A stretch of DNA of 64,000 bases, taken from contig CAZMFQ010000009.1 of NCBI GenBank assembly GCA_964565645.1, positions 70,369-134,368 on the forward strand, in the 5' to 3' direction. Below are positions 44,083 through 55,457 of the stretch, piece after piece. Source of the stretch: JAHIQC01 sp964565645 (GTDB taxonomy: Bacteria; Actinomycetota; Coriobacteriia; Anaerosomatales; JAHIQC01). Made by a program: the position numbers and the translations under genes. Each line of letters opens with the position of its first letter. Within the stretch, counting starts at the first letter, position 1. The notes under the pieces were generated by a model. The model worked only from the letters and a program-made list of their open reading frames with translations, had not been told where the DNA came from and did not search any database.

Positions 44083-44400
44083 CTAGCCCTCACTCTCCTT
44101 GGCCACGTTGAACACGGCTTCGTACCTTGTCGCAGTCCCTTCGCGAGCCACAGGGACCAGAAACACGTCGTGGACGCCCAGGACCTGGTGCGCGAGCGAG
44201 TACGTCGCTTGGTCCAGGGCCGTTTCGCCCAGGAACTCCAGCGAGTACCACTCATGCGTGTCCGAGTGAGTGCCGGGACGCACCGCGTCGAGCCTGAGCT
44301 CGACGCCGAGGACGCTTTCGTCGCGCTCGCCGGCCGGACGGGCCACGAACACGGTTCCGACCTGCTCGGCGAACTGGGACTGTGCGGGATAGGCGCTCAT
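44083..44400 (-). CDS. DUF6916-like protein of the tail-collar cluster
   Basis: A 105-residue soluble protein. The pattern FAEQVGTVF, LELRLD-like VELRLDAV, YSLEFLGETALDQATYSLAHQVLG and VFLVPVAREG...YEAVFN matches small proteins (DUF6916 type) that accompany Mdp-like tail-collar genes. The function is unknown; it may be an assembly or adaptor protein. It overlaps the GNAT gene by 4 nt and abuts the third collar gene. Confidence 0.65.
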   Translation of the reverse strand: MSAYPAQSQFAEQVGTVFVARPAGERDESVLGVELRLDAVRPGTHSDTHEWYSLEFLGETALDQATYSLAHQVLGVHDVFLVPVAREGTATRYEAVFNVAKESEG

Positions 44401-44876
44401 ACACTCACCGCGCAGGGCAGCTTCATACGTCGGTAGGCCCCGACTTCGCCGTCGTCGACGAACCCGAAACGCTCGTAGAGACGCTTTGCGGGATTGAAGG
44501 ACTCGACGTGCAGCACGACAGGCGACCCGAGGGCCTCTGCCCGAGCGACCACATCGACAAGGAGTGCGCTTCCGATCCCCCGGGAGCGATGCTCGGGAAG
44601 GAGCCCCATGTCCATGAGGCGCAGATCCTCGGCCCTGTGCTCGACGAACAGGCGCCCGACATCGACGCCCGCCACCGTCACGATCGAGTACTCGGCGTTC
44701 GGGTAGTGCACGGCGTAGTAGGTGAGTTGCGCGTGCGACTGGCTTTTCAGGAACGCGTCCTTCTGTTCAGGACTCCACGGCACGGCCGCCAGTTCCTCGG
44801 CACGCCCGCTCGCATACACGGCGTGCAGGAACTCCGTATCGGACGCCGTGGCGGGGCGCAGGGTGTACTCGATCAC
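44397..44876 (-). CDS. GNAT family N-acetyltransferase
   Basis: A 159-residue acyltransferase with the acetyl-CoA loop EHRSRGIGSALLVDVV and the preceding strand LRLMDMGLLP. The C-terminal YERFGFVDDGEVGAYRRMKL is typical of the fold. It overlaps the upstream PBP-like gene by 4 nt and the downstream DUF6916-like gene by 4 nt, so it is part of the surface operon. It may modify a protein of that operon, but this is inference. Confidence 0.85.
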   Translation of the reverse strand: MIEYTLRPATASDTEFLHAVYASGRAEELAAVPWSPEQKDAFLKSQSHAQLTYYAVHYPNAEYSIVTVAGVDVGRLFVEHRAEDLRLMDMGLLPEHRSRGIGSALLVDVVARAEALGSPVVLHVESFNPAKRLYERFGFVDDGEVGAYRRMKLPCAVSV

Positions 44877-46099
44877 ATCGAGCTCCCGTACACGTCGAGC
44901 CAGCCGGTGCGCAGGTCAGGTACGATCTCGTCGGCAAGCGTGGAGGCACGGGCCGTGTCACCGGCTACGACGATCGGCTCGTAGGTGACTCCCGCAGCAT
45001 CAGCGGTGGCGGTGGCGATCGTGACCGGTACATCGGTACGACCACTCGCAAGATCGAAGGTGACCTTGCCGCGTGCCCCGTCGAGGGTGTTCTCGCCCGC
45101 GGGCAGCGCCTCGGCGCCCCCGTCGACAGCCGCAGCCACCAGTTCGCCCACGTCCCGGCCGAGCATCTCAAAGACGCTTCCGCCGGCGGCGGGCCATGTC
45201 AGCGCTGTCGTCGCGCTGAGCCCGGGCGCGGAGACAAGCCGATCGGAGGCCACACCGGCGACGAGCAGGTGCATCGCCGATGCGCTCTTGTCCGCGGCGA
45301 CCGCGGCCAGCAACTCGTCGGCCTCGGCGCCGCTGCAGGCGACGAACAGGGAGTCTGCTCCCGAAGCGGCGGCGGCGGACACCGCCTTGGCCACGTCGCC
45401 GGGGCGCAGATGTGTCACCGACGTGCCGACCACACTGCCCCCTGCGGCGCGAAGGCCGTGCCCGAACGCGTTCAGGATGTCGAAGCCGCACTCATAGCGC
45501 GACGAGATGACGTAGGCCTTGCTCCCGGCACCCTTCGCGGACCACGAGCCGAGCTCCCAGACACTCTGCCAGTAGCCGAGCGAATGGGACAGCACGCGAG
45601 GCTCCGCATCGGCAGAGGTCACGATGTGGGCACCCGGATCGACCACGACGACCGGCACGCCGGTCTCCTCGGCAAGCTCGCCGAGGAGTTGTGCCTGCGT
45701 GGGGTTCGCGTACGCGATGACGAGATCGACCTTCTCGCGCTCGACGAGTTCTCGCGCGACAGAAGCGACGCTGCTCGGCGCCGACCCCGGAGCGGTGCGT
45801 GCGAACACGGGCGCATCGGGCTTGCCGCCAGCGGCGAGGCCCTCACGAACGCCGGCCGCGAGCTGGTCGAGGAGCCCCGGGTAGCGGGTCGCGTCCGGGG
45901 CGACGACGCCGACGGCCGGGTCGATCATGCGCGCGAGGGCCGCGAACGCTTCCTTGAGCAGCGGCGTACTCCCGACCGCAGTGATGCCCAGAAGAGCGCC
46001 GGCACCCAGCAACAACTGGCGACGCGTAGGACCGGAGTGAGCGGCGACCGCAACCTCGCCGGAATCCGGCGCAGGCACGACGTTGGGCTGGTCGGCCAC
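44873..46099 (-). CDS. Secreted type-1 periplasmic-binding-protein-like protein
   Basis: A 408-residue protein. GTG at 46099 has GGGGG about 7 nt upstream. A twin-arginine-like signal is seen (GPTRRQLLLGAGALLGI, about residues 28-45), without a lipobox. The mature part has two alternating alpha/beta lobes (VVAPDATRYPGLLDQLAAGVREG, VDLVIAYANPTQAQLLGELAEETGVPVVVVD), the fold of sugar/branched-chain amino-acid binding proteins and ABC-substrate (BMP/ABC_sub_bind) proteins. No transporter genes accompany it. It opens an operon that continues to the tail-collar genes. The ligand is unknown. Confidence 0.75.
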   Translation of the reverse strand: MADQPNVVPAPDSGEVAVAAHSGPTRRQLLLGAGALLGITAVGSTPLLKEAFAALARMIDPAVGVVAPDATRYPGLLDQLAAGVREGLAAGGKPDAPVFARTAPGSAPSSVASVARELVEREKVDLVIAYANPTQAQLLGELAEETGVPVVVVDPGAHIVTSADAEPRVLSHSLGYWQSVWELGSWSAKGAGSKAYVISSRYECGFDILNAFGHGLRAAGGSVVGTSVTHLRPGDVAKAVSAAAASGADSLFVACSGAEADELLAAVAADKSASAMHLLVAGVASDRLVSAPGLSATTALTWPAAGGSVFEMLGRDVGELVAAAVDGGAEALPAGENTLDGARGKVTFDLASGRTDVPVTIATATADAAGVTYEPIVVAGDTARASTLADEIVPDLRTGWLDVYGSSM

Positions 46100-46175
46100 A
46101 GTAATCCCCCTCGAATGTACCGGCTTTGCGGCGAGGAGATACTGTGAGTGATGATGTGTCCCCCGCTCCACGAAG

Positions 46176-46184
46176 ATGCTAGCA
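46176..46184 (-). promoter_or_regulatory. Extended -10 of the surface operon
   Basis: Minus-strand TGCTAGCAT, preceded by TG, about 75 nt upstream of the PBP-like start. It has the same TGTGCTAg-at core as the element in front of secA. Confidence 0.5.
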
Positions 46185-46255
46185 CAGGCCGGGGGCGGCG
46201 GACGCTGCCGTTCACCGAGTCGCGAACGGCGCCGGCGGGACCGCGGCGGTGGCTC

Positions 46256-47380
46256 CTACGCCCCGCCTGTGATGGCGGCGCCCTGCCCGACGCGCCAGCG
46301 GTGGTAGCCGACCACGAACTCGTCGATGTCGCCCGAGAGCACCGCGTCGACGTTGCCGGTCTCGATGCCGGAACGCACGTCCTTCACGAGCTGATACGGG
46401 TACAGGACGTAGTTGCGGATCTGGCTGCCGAAGCTGATCTCCATCCGTTCACCGCGCAGCGCGTCCATCTCCTCGCGCCGCTTGGCCTCCTCGAGCTCGT
46501 AGAGGCGTGAGCGCAGGATGGTCATCGCGGATTCCTTGTTCTTGATCTGCGACTTCTCGTTCTGGCACGTGACGACCAGGCCGGTCGGCAGGTGGGTTAT
46601 GCGGACTGCGGAATCCGTCGTGTTGACCGACTGGCCGCCGGGGCCGCTCGAACGGTAGACGTCGATGCGCAGGTCCTCGTCGCGGATCTCGACGACGATG
46701 TCGTTCGGCAGCACCGGCAGGACCTCGACACCTGCGAAGGTGGTCTGACGACGCTTCTTCTCGTCGGTCGGGCTGATGCGCACGAGGCGATGGACCCCTG
46801 CTTCCGAGGAGAGCATGCCGTAGGCGTTGCGGCCATGCACCGTGAACACCGCGCGGTCCAGGCCGAGTTCCACCCCGGGAGGCGCGTCGTGCAGATCGAC
46901 CTTCCAGCGCTTGGACTCGGCGTACTTCACGTACATCTTGTAGAGCATCTCGGTCCAGTCCTGGGCCTCGAGCCCGCCCTGGCCGGGAGTGATCGTGATG
47001 ATGGCATCACCGGCATCGAACTCGCCCGTGAACCAGCTCGAGACCTCGAGGCCGTCGACCTGCTTGGCGAGCTCACGCAGGGAGCTCTCCACCTCGGCGC
47101 CGAGGTCCTCGTCGTCCTCGGCCAGCGCAAGCTCGTTGGCGACCTCGGTGTCCTCGAGCGAGGCGACGACCGCCTCGTATGTCGCGACCTCGTCTTTGAG
47201 CGCGGAAAGCGACGCCATGGTCGACTGCGCGGTGTTCTGGTCGTCCCAGAAACCGGGCTCGGCGGTCTTGGCCTCGAGCGTCGTGATCTCGGTGCGCTTG
47301 GCGTCGAGATGCAGATACTCGCCCATGCCGTCGACACGCTGGCGCAGGGCGGCGATATCGTTGGTGCGGTCGGTGATCAT
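46256..47380 (-). CDS. prfB: Peptide chain release factor 2
   Basis: A 374-residue class-I release factor with the GGQ motif (RSSGPGGQSVNTTDSAVR) that triggers peptide release. The first 25 residues and the full frame are continuous, so the +1 programmed frameshift found in many prfB genes is absent. The stop-codon recognition tripeptide is SPT (RISPTDEKKRRQTTF), where textbook RF2 has SPF and RF1 has PxT. The rest of the domain (HRLVRIS, TTFAGVEVLP) is RF2-like. A likely extended -10 (TGCTACAAT, minus strand 47444-47436) lies 56 nt upstream. Confidence 0.92.
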   Translation of the reverse strand: MITDRTNDIAALRQRVDGMGEYLHLDAKRTEITTLEAKTAEPGFWDDQNTAQSTMASLSALKDEVATYEAVVASLEDTEVANELALAEDDEDLGAEVESSLRELAKQVDGLEVSSWFTGEFDAGDAIITITPGQGGLEAQDWTEMLYKMYVKYAESKRWKVDLHDAPPGVELGLDRAVFTVHGRNAYGMLSSEAGVHRLVRISPTDEKKRRQTTFAGVEVLPVLPNDIVVEIRDEDLRIDVYRSSGPGGQSVNTTDSAVRITHLPTGLVVTCQNEKSQIKNKESAMTILRSRLYELEEAKRREEMDALRGERMEISFGSQIRNYVLYPYQLVKDVRSGIETGNVDAVLSGDIDEFVVGYHRWRVGQGAAITGGA

Positions 47381-47435
47381 CGGTGCTGCTTTCGTGCGTG
47401 GGAACGCCCGATTTCGGGCGGGAGTGGGCAGGTGG

Positions 47436-47444
47436 ATTGTAGCA
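47436..47444 (-). promoter_or_regulatory. Extended -10 of prfB
   Basis: Minus-strand TGCTACAAT, with the TG extension and a near-consensus hexamer TACAAT. A small hairpin CGCCCG-ATTT-CGGGCG (47405-47420) lies between it and the prfB start and may belong to the 5' leader or end the upstream toxin transcript. Confidence 0.5.
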
Positions 47445-47480
47445 CTTCGGTCGGGGCGCCCGGAGGGCCCGCGCGCTGCG

Positions 47481-47801
47481 TCACTCCCCCAGCAGCTCCG
47501 CGAGGTACCCGCGTCTCGTATGCAGCACGCGCAAGACGATCACCGCTTCCGGGCCCACCCGGTAGAAGACCGCATACGGCTCCACGACCACGAACCTGAT
47601 ACCCGGCGCCACGACTTCGTACTCCTCGGCGGAGAGGGCCACGCCCAATTCCGGAAACTCGCCGAGCCGCAACACCGCCTGCCGCAGTTCGCCGAGGAGT
47701 CGCGCCGCCGCTTGGGCGTTGCGCTCGCCGACATACCCGAACGCCTGGTCAAGGTCGTTGCCGGCGGCCGCGGTCAGCAGTACGGGTCTTACTGTCGTCA
47801 C
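47481..47801 (-). CDS. RelE/ParE family toxin
   Basis: A 106-residue toxin with the RelE/ParE fold: TAAAGNDLDQAFGYVGERN, AARLLGELRQAVLRLGEFPELG, then IRFVVVEPYAVFYRVGPEAVIVLRVLHTRR. The final His-Thr-Arg-Arg motif is typical of ParE-like members, which inhibit gyrase, whereas RelE members cut mRNA; sequence alone does not decide. It overlaps the antitoxin stop by 4 nt. Confidence 0.85.
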   Translation of the reverse strand: MTTVRPVLLTAAAGNDLDQAFGYVGERNAQAAARLLGELRQAVLRLGEFPELGVALSAEEYEVVAPGIRFVVVEPYAVFYRVGPEAVIVLRVLHTRRGYLAELLGE

Positions 47802-48070
47802 TCGACACCGCCATCGAGACGATCGGCGATCCGGTCGAACAACGCGGCGCCGTCCAGGAGCGGGACACCCGCATCCACCTCACGGTCCGCCGCCAGCAGG
47901 CTCACCTGGAGCCGGGTCCGCGCCTCCGCCCGCTGGAACGTCTCGTAGGACATGACCACAAGGTCAGCCTCGCCGTTTCGTGTGAGTACCACCGGCTCGT
48001 CTATCGAGTGGCACAGCTCCGCGAATCCCGTGTAGTCCTGTCGGATGGCGGTCGAGGGCTTGATGCGCAT
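47798..48070 (-). CDS. Phd/YefM family antitoxin
   Basis: A 90-residue antitoxin. The N-terminal MRIKPSTAIRQDYTGFAELCHSI followed by EPVVLTRNGEADLVVMSYETFQR is the Phd/YefM DNA-binding fold. The C-terminal half (LLAADREVDAGVP) is probably disordered until bound to the toxin. GGGAG is about 8 nt before the ATG. It overlaps the toxin gene by 4 nt (ATGA). Confidence 0.87.
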   Translation of the reverse strand: MRIKPSTAIRQDYTGFAELCHSIDEPVVLTRNGEADLVVMSYETFQRAEARTRLQVSLLAADREVDAGVPLLDGAALFDRIADRLDGGVE

Positions 48071-48232
48071 CGGGGGTCTCCCATCAGCGTGCGAAGATGG
48101 CATATCACCTAGATGCTGTAATTCTAACATGTGGTACCCCCATCCGCGGACTTCGACAGGGATGCTCGCACAGCGCTCTTAACGGTTGCTGACCGGACCG
48201 GAAACGACCAATGGAAGTCGTGAGTGTCGGCC

Positions 48233-48409
48233 CTACCGCAACCAGAACCACGTGATGATGCCGGAGCCGATCACGAACAGCACGAGCAGGATCGCGCACC
48301 CGATCATGAACGAGCGGACGAGCTCCGCATCGTTGTTCGTGGCCTGCTGACGCGCGGGCTTCCGCGGACGATCCGGCGACGCCCCGCTCTCGCGTCCGTT
48401 CGCGTCCAT
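48233..48409 (-). CDS. Small single-span membrane protein after secA
   Basis: A 58-residue protein whose N-terminal half is polar (RESGASPDRPRKPARQQ) and whose C-terminal third is one hydrophobic helix (FMIGCAILLVLFVIGSGIITWFWL). It starts 4 nt after the secA stop, so it is probably co-translated. The family is unrecognised. The layout (cytoplasmic tail, single helix, very short outside) resembles small translocase-associated proteins, but that is only suggestive. Confidence 0.6.
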   Translation of the reverse strand: MDANGRESGASPDRPRKPARQQATNNDAELVRSFMIGCAILLVLFVIGSGIITWFWLR

Positions 48410-48413
48410 GCGC

Positions 48414-51173
<2,760 letters not shown>

Positions 51174-51226
51174 AGGGAATCTGCACCTTCTATGAGCAGG
51201 GTGAATTCAGGGGTTTGAGCACGACG

Positions 51227-51235
51227 ATTCTAGCA
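51227..51235 (-). promoter_or_regulatory. Extended -10 of secA
   Basis: Minus-strand TGCTAGAAT with TG upstream, 54 nt before the secA ATG. No clear -35 at 17 bp, as expected for extended -10 promoters. Confidence 0.5.
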
Positions 51236-51294
51236 CAGGGCATGCCGAAGACCGGGGTGAGCGGGAGGGCACACCATACCTCCACAACAGCCGC

Positions 51295-51357
51295 TCGACC
51301 CCCTGCAGGGCCCAAACGTGCTGCGGGGGTCGACGACCGCTATGGCCGTCGACCCCC
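51295..51357. other. Three-arm alternative hairpin between SARP gene and secA
   Basis: The segment TCGACCCCC (51295-51303), then GGGGGTCGAC (51325-51334), then GTCGACCCCC (51348-51357). The central arm can pair with either outer arm, so two hairpins exclude one another. It lies 120-180 nt upstream of the secA start and about 210 nt beyond the end of the SARP gene. It could be a terminator of the SARP operon or an attenuator. The rest of 51174-51567 shows the secA promoter and no convincing gene. Confidence 0.5.
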
Positions 51358-51567
51358 GACTGCGGCGACTTCAGCACCTCGGGTCCGCATGGTGGGCTTG
51401 TGGTCGTCGTGCGATGCCCCTCAGGAGTCTCCCTCTCCTCACCTACGCGACCTTGTTCCACACGCATCCGCTCGCCTCTTGCCGAGGAACCCGACGTACC
51501 TCCCGCCGCCGCCCGAAGCTTCGCGCTCCGGACAACCCCACTCTAGCGGGCGGGACTTACCGGTTCC

Positions 51568-54500
51568 TTATCCATCCATTTCCGGATCAGGCTCGTTCTC
51601 CTCCATGGCGAGTATCCGGTCATACAACCGCATAGTCTCCGAAGATGGATCGAGACCCAAGTCATCACAGAGCCGCTGGCGACACAAGAAGTAGGCATCT
51701 ATCGCAGCGGAACGACGACCGCACTCGATGTGGCTCCGCATGACTGCCTGATACAGGTCCTCGGACAGAGGGTCTGTGTCCAGTCCGCGTCTCGCGAACT
51801 CCAGCGCGGCCGCATGATCGCCAAGTCGCTCCGCGCACGCGACTGCCCGGCGCATGGCATCGCAGAACTCCATGCGGTATCTGTCCCGCGCGGACGCGAA
51901 GAAGTCCTCATACACGTCGCCTGGCAGCAGGTCGCCCCGATAGACCTCGCCAAGTGCGTGATAGCACTTCAAGGCTGAGGCCGAGTCTCCGTTGCTCTCG
52001 GCGTCGCGGGCTGAAGTGATGCAACGAGCGAACTCCTCGATGTCGGAGTCGACTCGCTCCAGGTCAATGCGGCACAACCCGCCGGTGTTGTCAGCGTACT
52101 CAAGCGGCGCACCCTTCTTGCCGTCCGGCACCAGCGCATTCTTCATGATGCTCCAGATGACGTAGAAGTTGTTCCGCGCCCGCTCGGAATCGAGTTCGGG
52201 CCACAGGAGATCGCACACCTGCTCACGCGACATGTCTCGCCCGCGCTGAAGCACCATCAACGCGAAGAGAAGCCGCGCCTTTCGCTTGCGCCAGTCCTTC
52301 TCGCGGACCTGCCGATCTCCTACGCGAACTTCAAGCCCGCCGAAGAGCTTCACGCGGCAAGGGCGATGAGAGCCAGGAAGCCCCTGCGCCCGTGCCGACC
52401 ATTGCCTGAGACTCCTCGCATTCCCTTCATCAAGGCACGACTTTGCAGCTGCATCAAACAACATGGATGAGAGGTGGGCACACACGCGGGGCGACACTGC
52501 ATCAAATGAAGACATTGCGATGAGCAGCAGAGGGAAGGCCCGAATGTACATCACCAGGAGGAAGACCGAATGATCACTCTGTATCAGCTTGGCATGGTCG
52601 GACAACCTGGCAACCGCCGCATCCACTTCACCCGATTGAAGGTGCGCAGCAGCGAGGACTAGATCGGCCGTTAGCACGTAGCGCTCGCAATTCGCCTCGA
52701 TGCACTCGGCACGCACCCACTCAGCTTGCCTGCGTGCAGCGGTAGCGTCGCCCTGTCGCAGCAGACTGGCCGCCACTTCAATGCTCGCCATCCACTGCAG
52801 CCATGGACACTGCAGACTGGCGGACTCCTCCATGGCCTGCTCGGCCCATTCAAGCGCTTCGTCTGCTCGACCCGCTGCCCGAGCGATCATCGACAGGTAG
52901 GCGAATTGCCTAGACAACTCCATATGATCGCCCAGAATCTCGCAGCCAGCCACAGCGGCGCGCATAGTGCTAATGGCGCTGTCGTAATCGGCGCGCATCG
53001 CGTGGAGCAGCGCCAGACTATCTCTGTAACTGAGTTCAAGCATTCGCATGCCATAGCGTTCGCTCGATGCAATTGCCGATTCCAAGACCACCTGTGCACG
53101 GCCCAGCCGACCTGTTTCTACCAGCGCCGTTCCCAGGTTGCCGTCAGATTGGATGGCCAGGGCGGCAGAACACCCACGCACACCCCTCGCCTTCAGAATC
53201 TCCTCAATCGCATCGGCCCACAGCCCGTCCAACAGAGCTTTGATAGTCGCGGCAACCGTGTGCACGCGCACTTGGGTTGAGGGCTCTATTCTATCCCCTG
53301 CGGCCATCGATTGAGCGCGCTCAAGGCTCCGACAGGATGCTGACCGATCGCCGAGGAAGGCGTGACATAGGGCCATGTAGGCTGCGCACGTTACTTGCAT
53401 GTCGCGCGAGTAGCATCCGACTCCTGACAGACGCTCCAGGCTGGCCAAGGCCGCAGCCATCGATCCGGCGTCGATGTGAAGTCGCGCCAGTAGCATCAAA
53501 GCATCACACAGCACCCGTTGGTCGTCCTCAATCTCAGCCAAGTCCCTTGCTACGATTGCCTTGCTCATTGCCTCGCCGAATTGCATCTTCTCGCGCAGGA
53601 CATTGGCGGAGACAATCAGCAATTGGGGGCTCAAGAGCGTTCTGCGGGCAGGCACGGACTCAAGAATCGACGCAAGCACTTCAACGCCCCCGGATTCAAG
53701 CAGGTTGCCTCCGCGCCTGAGGACAAGATCTACGATCCGATCGGCATCTCCCGAGCTTCTCGCCAACTCGAACATGCGGATGAAATCGCCTTGCTTGTCC
53801 AAGGCATCAATTGCCACATCCAGGAGGGGTTCGAAATCTAGGCCCACCGACTCAACGAAACGCCGACTGCCGTAGACATTGCCAGCGAGAGCGTGCACAC
53901 GAAAGTGAACGCCGTCTGTCGCCGATAGATCGCGCACTAGCGGGATCTTGCTGGCCAGGAAAGCGATTTCGGATCGCATGTCGCAATCCGCTGATTCGGA
54001 GAGACATGTTGTCTCCCCCGTGCTCACCATAGAGACCAAGACCAGGCTGCGCATATGGGCGGTATCAAGTTGAGCCTTCGCCAGCGCGCACAGATGCGCG
54101 CTCAATCCGATGTCCGAGCCCTCGCGGTCCTGAACGCCAAGCGCCAGTTGGCGCGCGAGAACGGCGACTGTGGCGGGATGACCGTTTGAGACTTCTGACA
54201 CCCAGGCGAAATCATCATCACTGACTTCGGCAACGCAACTGGAACCAAGAATCGCACGCATCTCATCGGCACTGAACGCTAGGTGGGCTGAGCCCACTAC
54301 TGCCGCCGGGGACAGCACCGCAAGAATGTCCGCGGTAGTCTCCCGCGTGGTGATAAGAACCAGACTCGGGCGCGGGCCGTGGCTGGCGAGCCTTGCAAGG
54401 TCATCGCGAAGTCGCGCAGGATCGAAACCCTCTGGGACGTCATCAAGTATCAACGTCCAGCTACCCAAATGCGTCGAGGCCGTGCATGCGCGCTTCCGGC

Positions 54501-54804
54501 ACAGCTCCTGGCGTTCGTCCCTTTCGAACTCCTCGAAGCACGAACCCGACTCCGCCAGCTCCGCACAGACTCGCTCCATAAGGCGTGATGGATCGCCGCC
54601 AATCGCATCCCAGTTCAGCCACAATGCGGGCCAACCGTGGCGTTCAGCGATCTGTGATGCGAACACCGTCTTCCCGTAGCCGGCTGGAGCGCACAAGACA
54701 AACAAGCCTCGTAAGTCGCGCGCAACAACACCGTGAAGTGCATCGCGATCCAATGTGCCAACACAGGATGGTCCGGCTGCAAAGCCGGGTGCTCCCCCAG
54801 GCAT
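51568..54804 (-). CDS. SARP-type regulator with MalT-like ATPase and TPR domains
   Basis: A 1078-residue regulator. The N-terminal STAND/MalT-like NTPase has Walker A LCAPAGYGKTVFA (about 38-49) and Walker B TLILDDVPEG. The middle third is helical TPR-like sequence. From about residue 825 there is a SARP domain: a winged-helix (VKLFGGLEVRVGDRQV to SREQVCDLLWPELDSERARNNFYVIWS) followed by a bacterial transcriptional activator domain. GAGGGGG precedes the ATG by 4 nt. Third-position GC is visibly lower than in secA. It follows the DUF5317/HD-GYP genes on the same strand (50 nt). It probably senses a ligand with the TPR part and activates transcription. Confidence 0.88.
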   Translation of the reverse strand: MPGGAPGFAAGPSCVGTLDRDALHGVVARDLRGLFVLCAPAGYGKTVFASQIAERHGWPALWLNWDAIGGDPSRLMERVCAELAESGSCFEEFERDERQELCRKRACTASTHLGSWTLILDDVPEGFDPARLRDDLARLASHGPRPSLVLITTRETTADILAVLSPAAVVGSAHLAFSADEMRAILGSSCVAEVSDDDFAWVSEVSNGHPATVAVLARQLALGVQDREGSDIGLSAHLCALAKAQLDTAHMRSLVLVSMVSTGETTCLSESADCDMRSEIAFLASKIPLVRDLSATDGVHFRVHALAGNVYGSRRFVESVGLDFEPLLDVAIDALDKQGDFIRMFELARSSGDADRIVDLVLRRGGNLLESGGVEVLASILESVPARRTLLSPQLLIVSANVLREKMQFGEAMSKAIVARDLAEIEDDQRVLCDALMLLARLHIDAGSMAAALASLERLSGVGCYSRDMQVTCAAYMALCHAFLGDRSASCRSLERAQSMAAGDRIEPSTQVRVHTVAATIKALLDGLWADAIEEILKARGVRGCSAALAIQSDGNLGTALVETGRLGRAQVVLESAIASSERYGMRMLELSYRDSLALLHAMRADYDSAISTMRAAVAGCEILGDHMELSRQFAYLSMIARAAGRADEALEWAEQAMEESASLQCPWLQWMASIEVAASLLRQGDATAARRQAEWVRAECIEANCERYVLTADLVLAAAHLQSGEVDAAVARLSDHAKLIQSDHSVFLLVMYIRAFPLLLIAMSSFDAVSPRVCAHLSSMLFDAAAKSCLDEGNARSLRQWSARAQGLPGSHRPCRVKLFGGLEVRVGDRQVREKDWRKRKARLLFALMVLQRGRDMSREQVCDLLWPELDSERARNNFYVIWSIMKNALVPDGKKGAPLEYADNTGGLCRIDLERVDSDIEEFARCITSARDAESNGDSASALKCYHALGEVYRGDLLPGDVYEDFFASARDRYRMEFCDAMRRAVACAERLGDHAAALEFARRGLDTDPLSEDLYQAVMRSHIECGRRSAAIDAYFLCRQRLCDDLGLDPSSETMRLYDRILAMEENEPDPEMDG

Positions 54805-54854
54805 GTCGCCCCCTCTCCAGCCCAGAAGGGTACAGCGGACGTCTTAACAGCTAC

Positions 54855-55457
54855 TTAATCTCCGGCGTCGCCATCGCTGATTCTCGCTGGCAGCGCCTCT
54901 TTCCGACGTCCTGACCTGCAGCCCGCAACAATCGTGAACAGCGCTGAGGCGATGCCGATTGCCATCCATAGATCCCCCAAGCTCGCCAGCCCTCGGAATC
55001 CCGGAGGACCGGGAACAGGGATCACATCCGCCAGAATCGGAATGTGAGTATTCGCAGAGAGGGGGACGTGAATCCATGAGGCGTTCAGGCGCTGCTGTGC
55101 CGTAGCCACGGCTACGTCGGACAGACCTACAAGCGATACCGGCATACCACCGTTCGAGCAAATCACGACGCAATTCAAGAGCACTCCGATTGCAACAACA
55201 CCCATGCCAGTAACGTGTCGGTTTGCCAAGCATGCCACCAGTATCGCCATGGTAGATACTGGCCAAATGACACGAACGGCCACCGAATGAGACATGCCGG
55301 CATATTCAAGCCACAGCGGTGCCGTCAATTGAAGCACGAGACCACACAGCAACATCCACCAGTACCGGAAGTGCATGTCTTCAAGCGCATGAAGTGATCC
55401 GCCTGAAGCAAGGCCAAGCACCAAACCGGCGCCTACAGAGATCGCAAGAAGAGTCAC
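54855..55457 (-). CDS. DUF5317-like membrane protein
   Basis: A 200-residue membrane protein with five or six helices. The family marks are CSNGGMPVSL, a middle loop LSANTHIPILADVIPVPGP and the near C-terminal SLGDLWMAIGIA. These agree with the DUF5317 group found in Actinobacteria and Firmicutes next to sensory genes. The function is unknown. The start overlaps the degenerate HD gene stop by 4 nt. Confidence 0.7.
   Translation of the reverse strand: MTLLAISVGAGLVLGLASGGSLHALEDMHFRYWWMLLCGLVLQLTAPLWLEYAGMSHSVAVRVIWPVSTMAILVACLANRHVTGMGVVAIGVLLNCVVICSNGGMPVSLVGLSDVAVATAQQRLNASWIHVPLSANTHIPILADVIPVPGPPGFRGLASLGDLWMAIGIASALFTIVAGCRSGRRKEALPARISDGDAGD

Noticed and set aside
46256..47400. Programmed +1 frameshift in prfB
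   Set aside because: The frame runs continuously from the N-terminal helix through the GGQ domain, with no in-frame UGA near codon 25.
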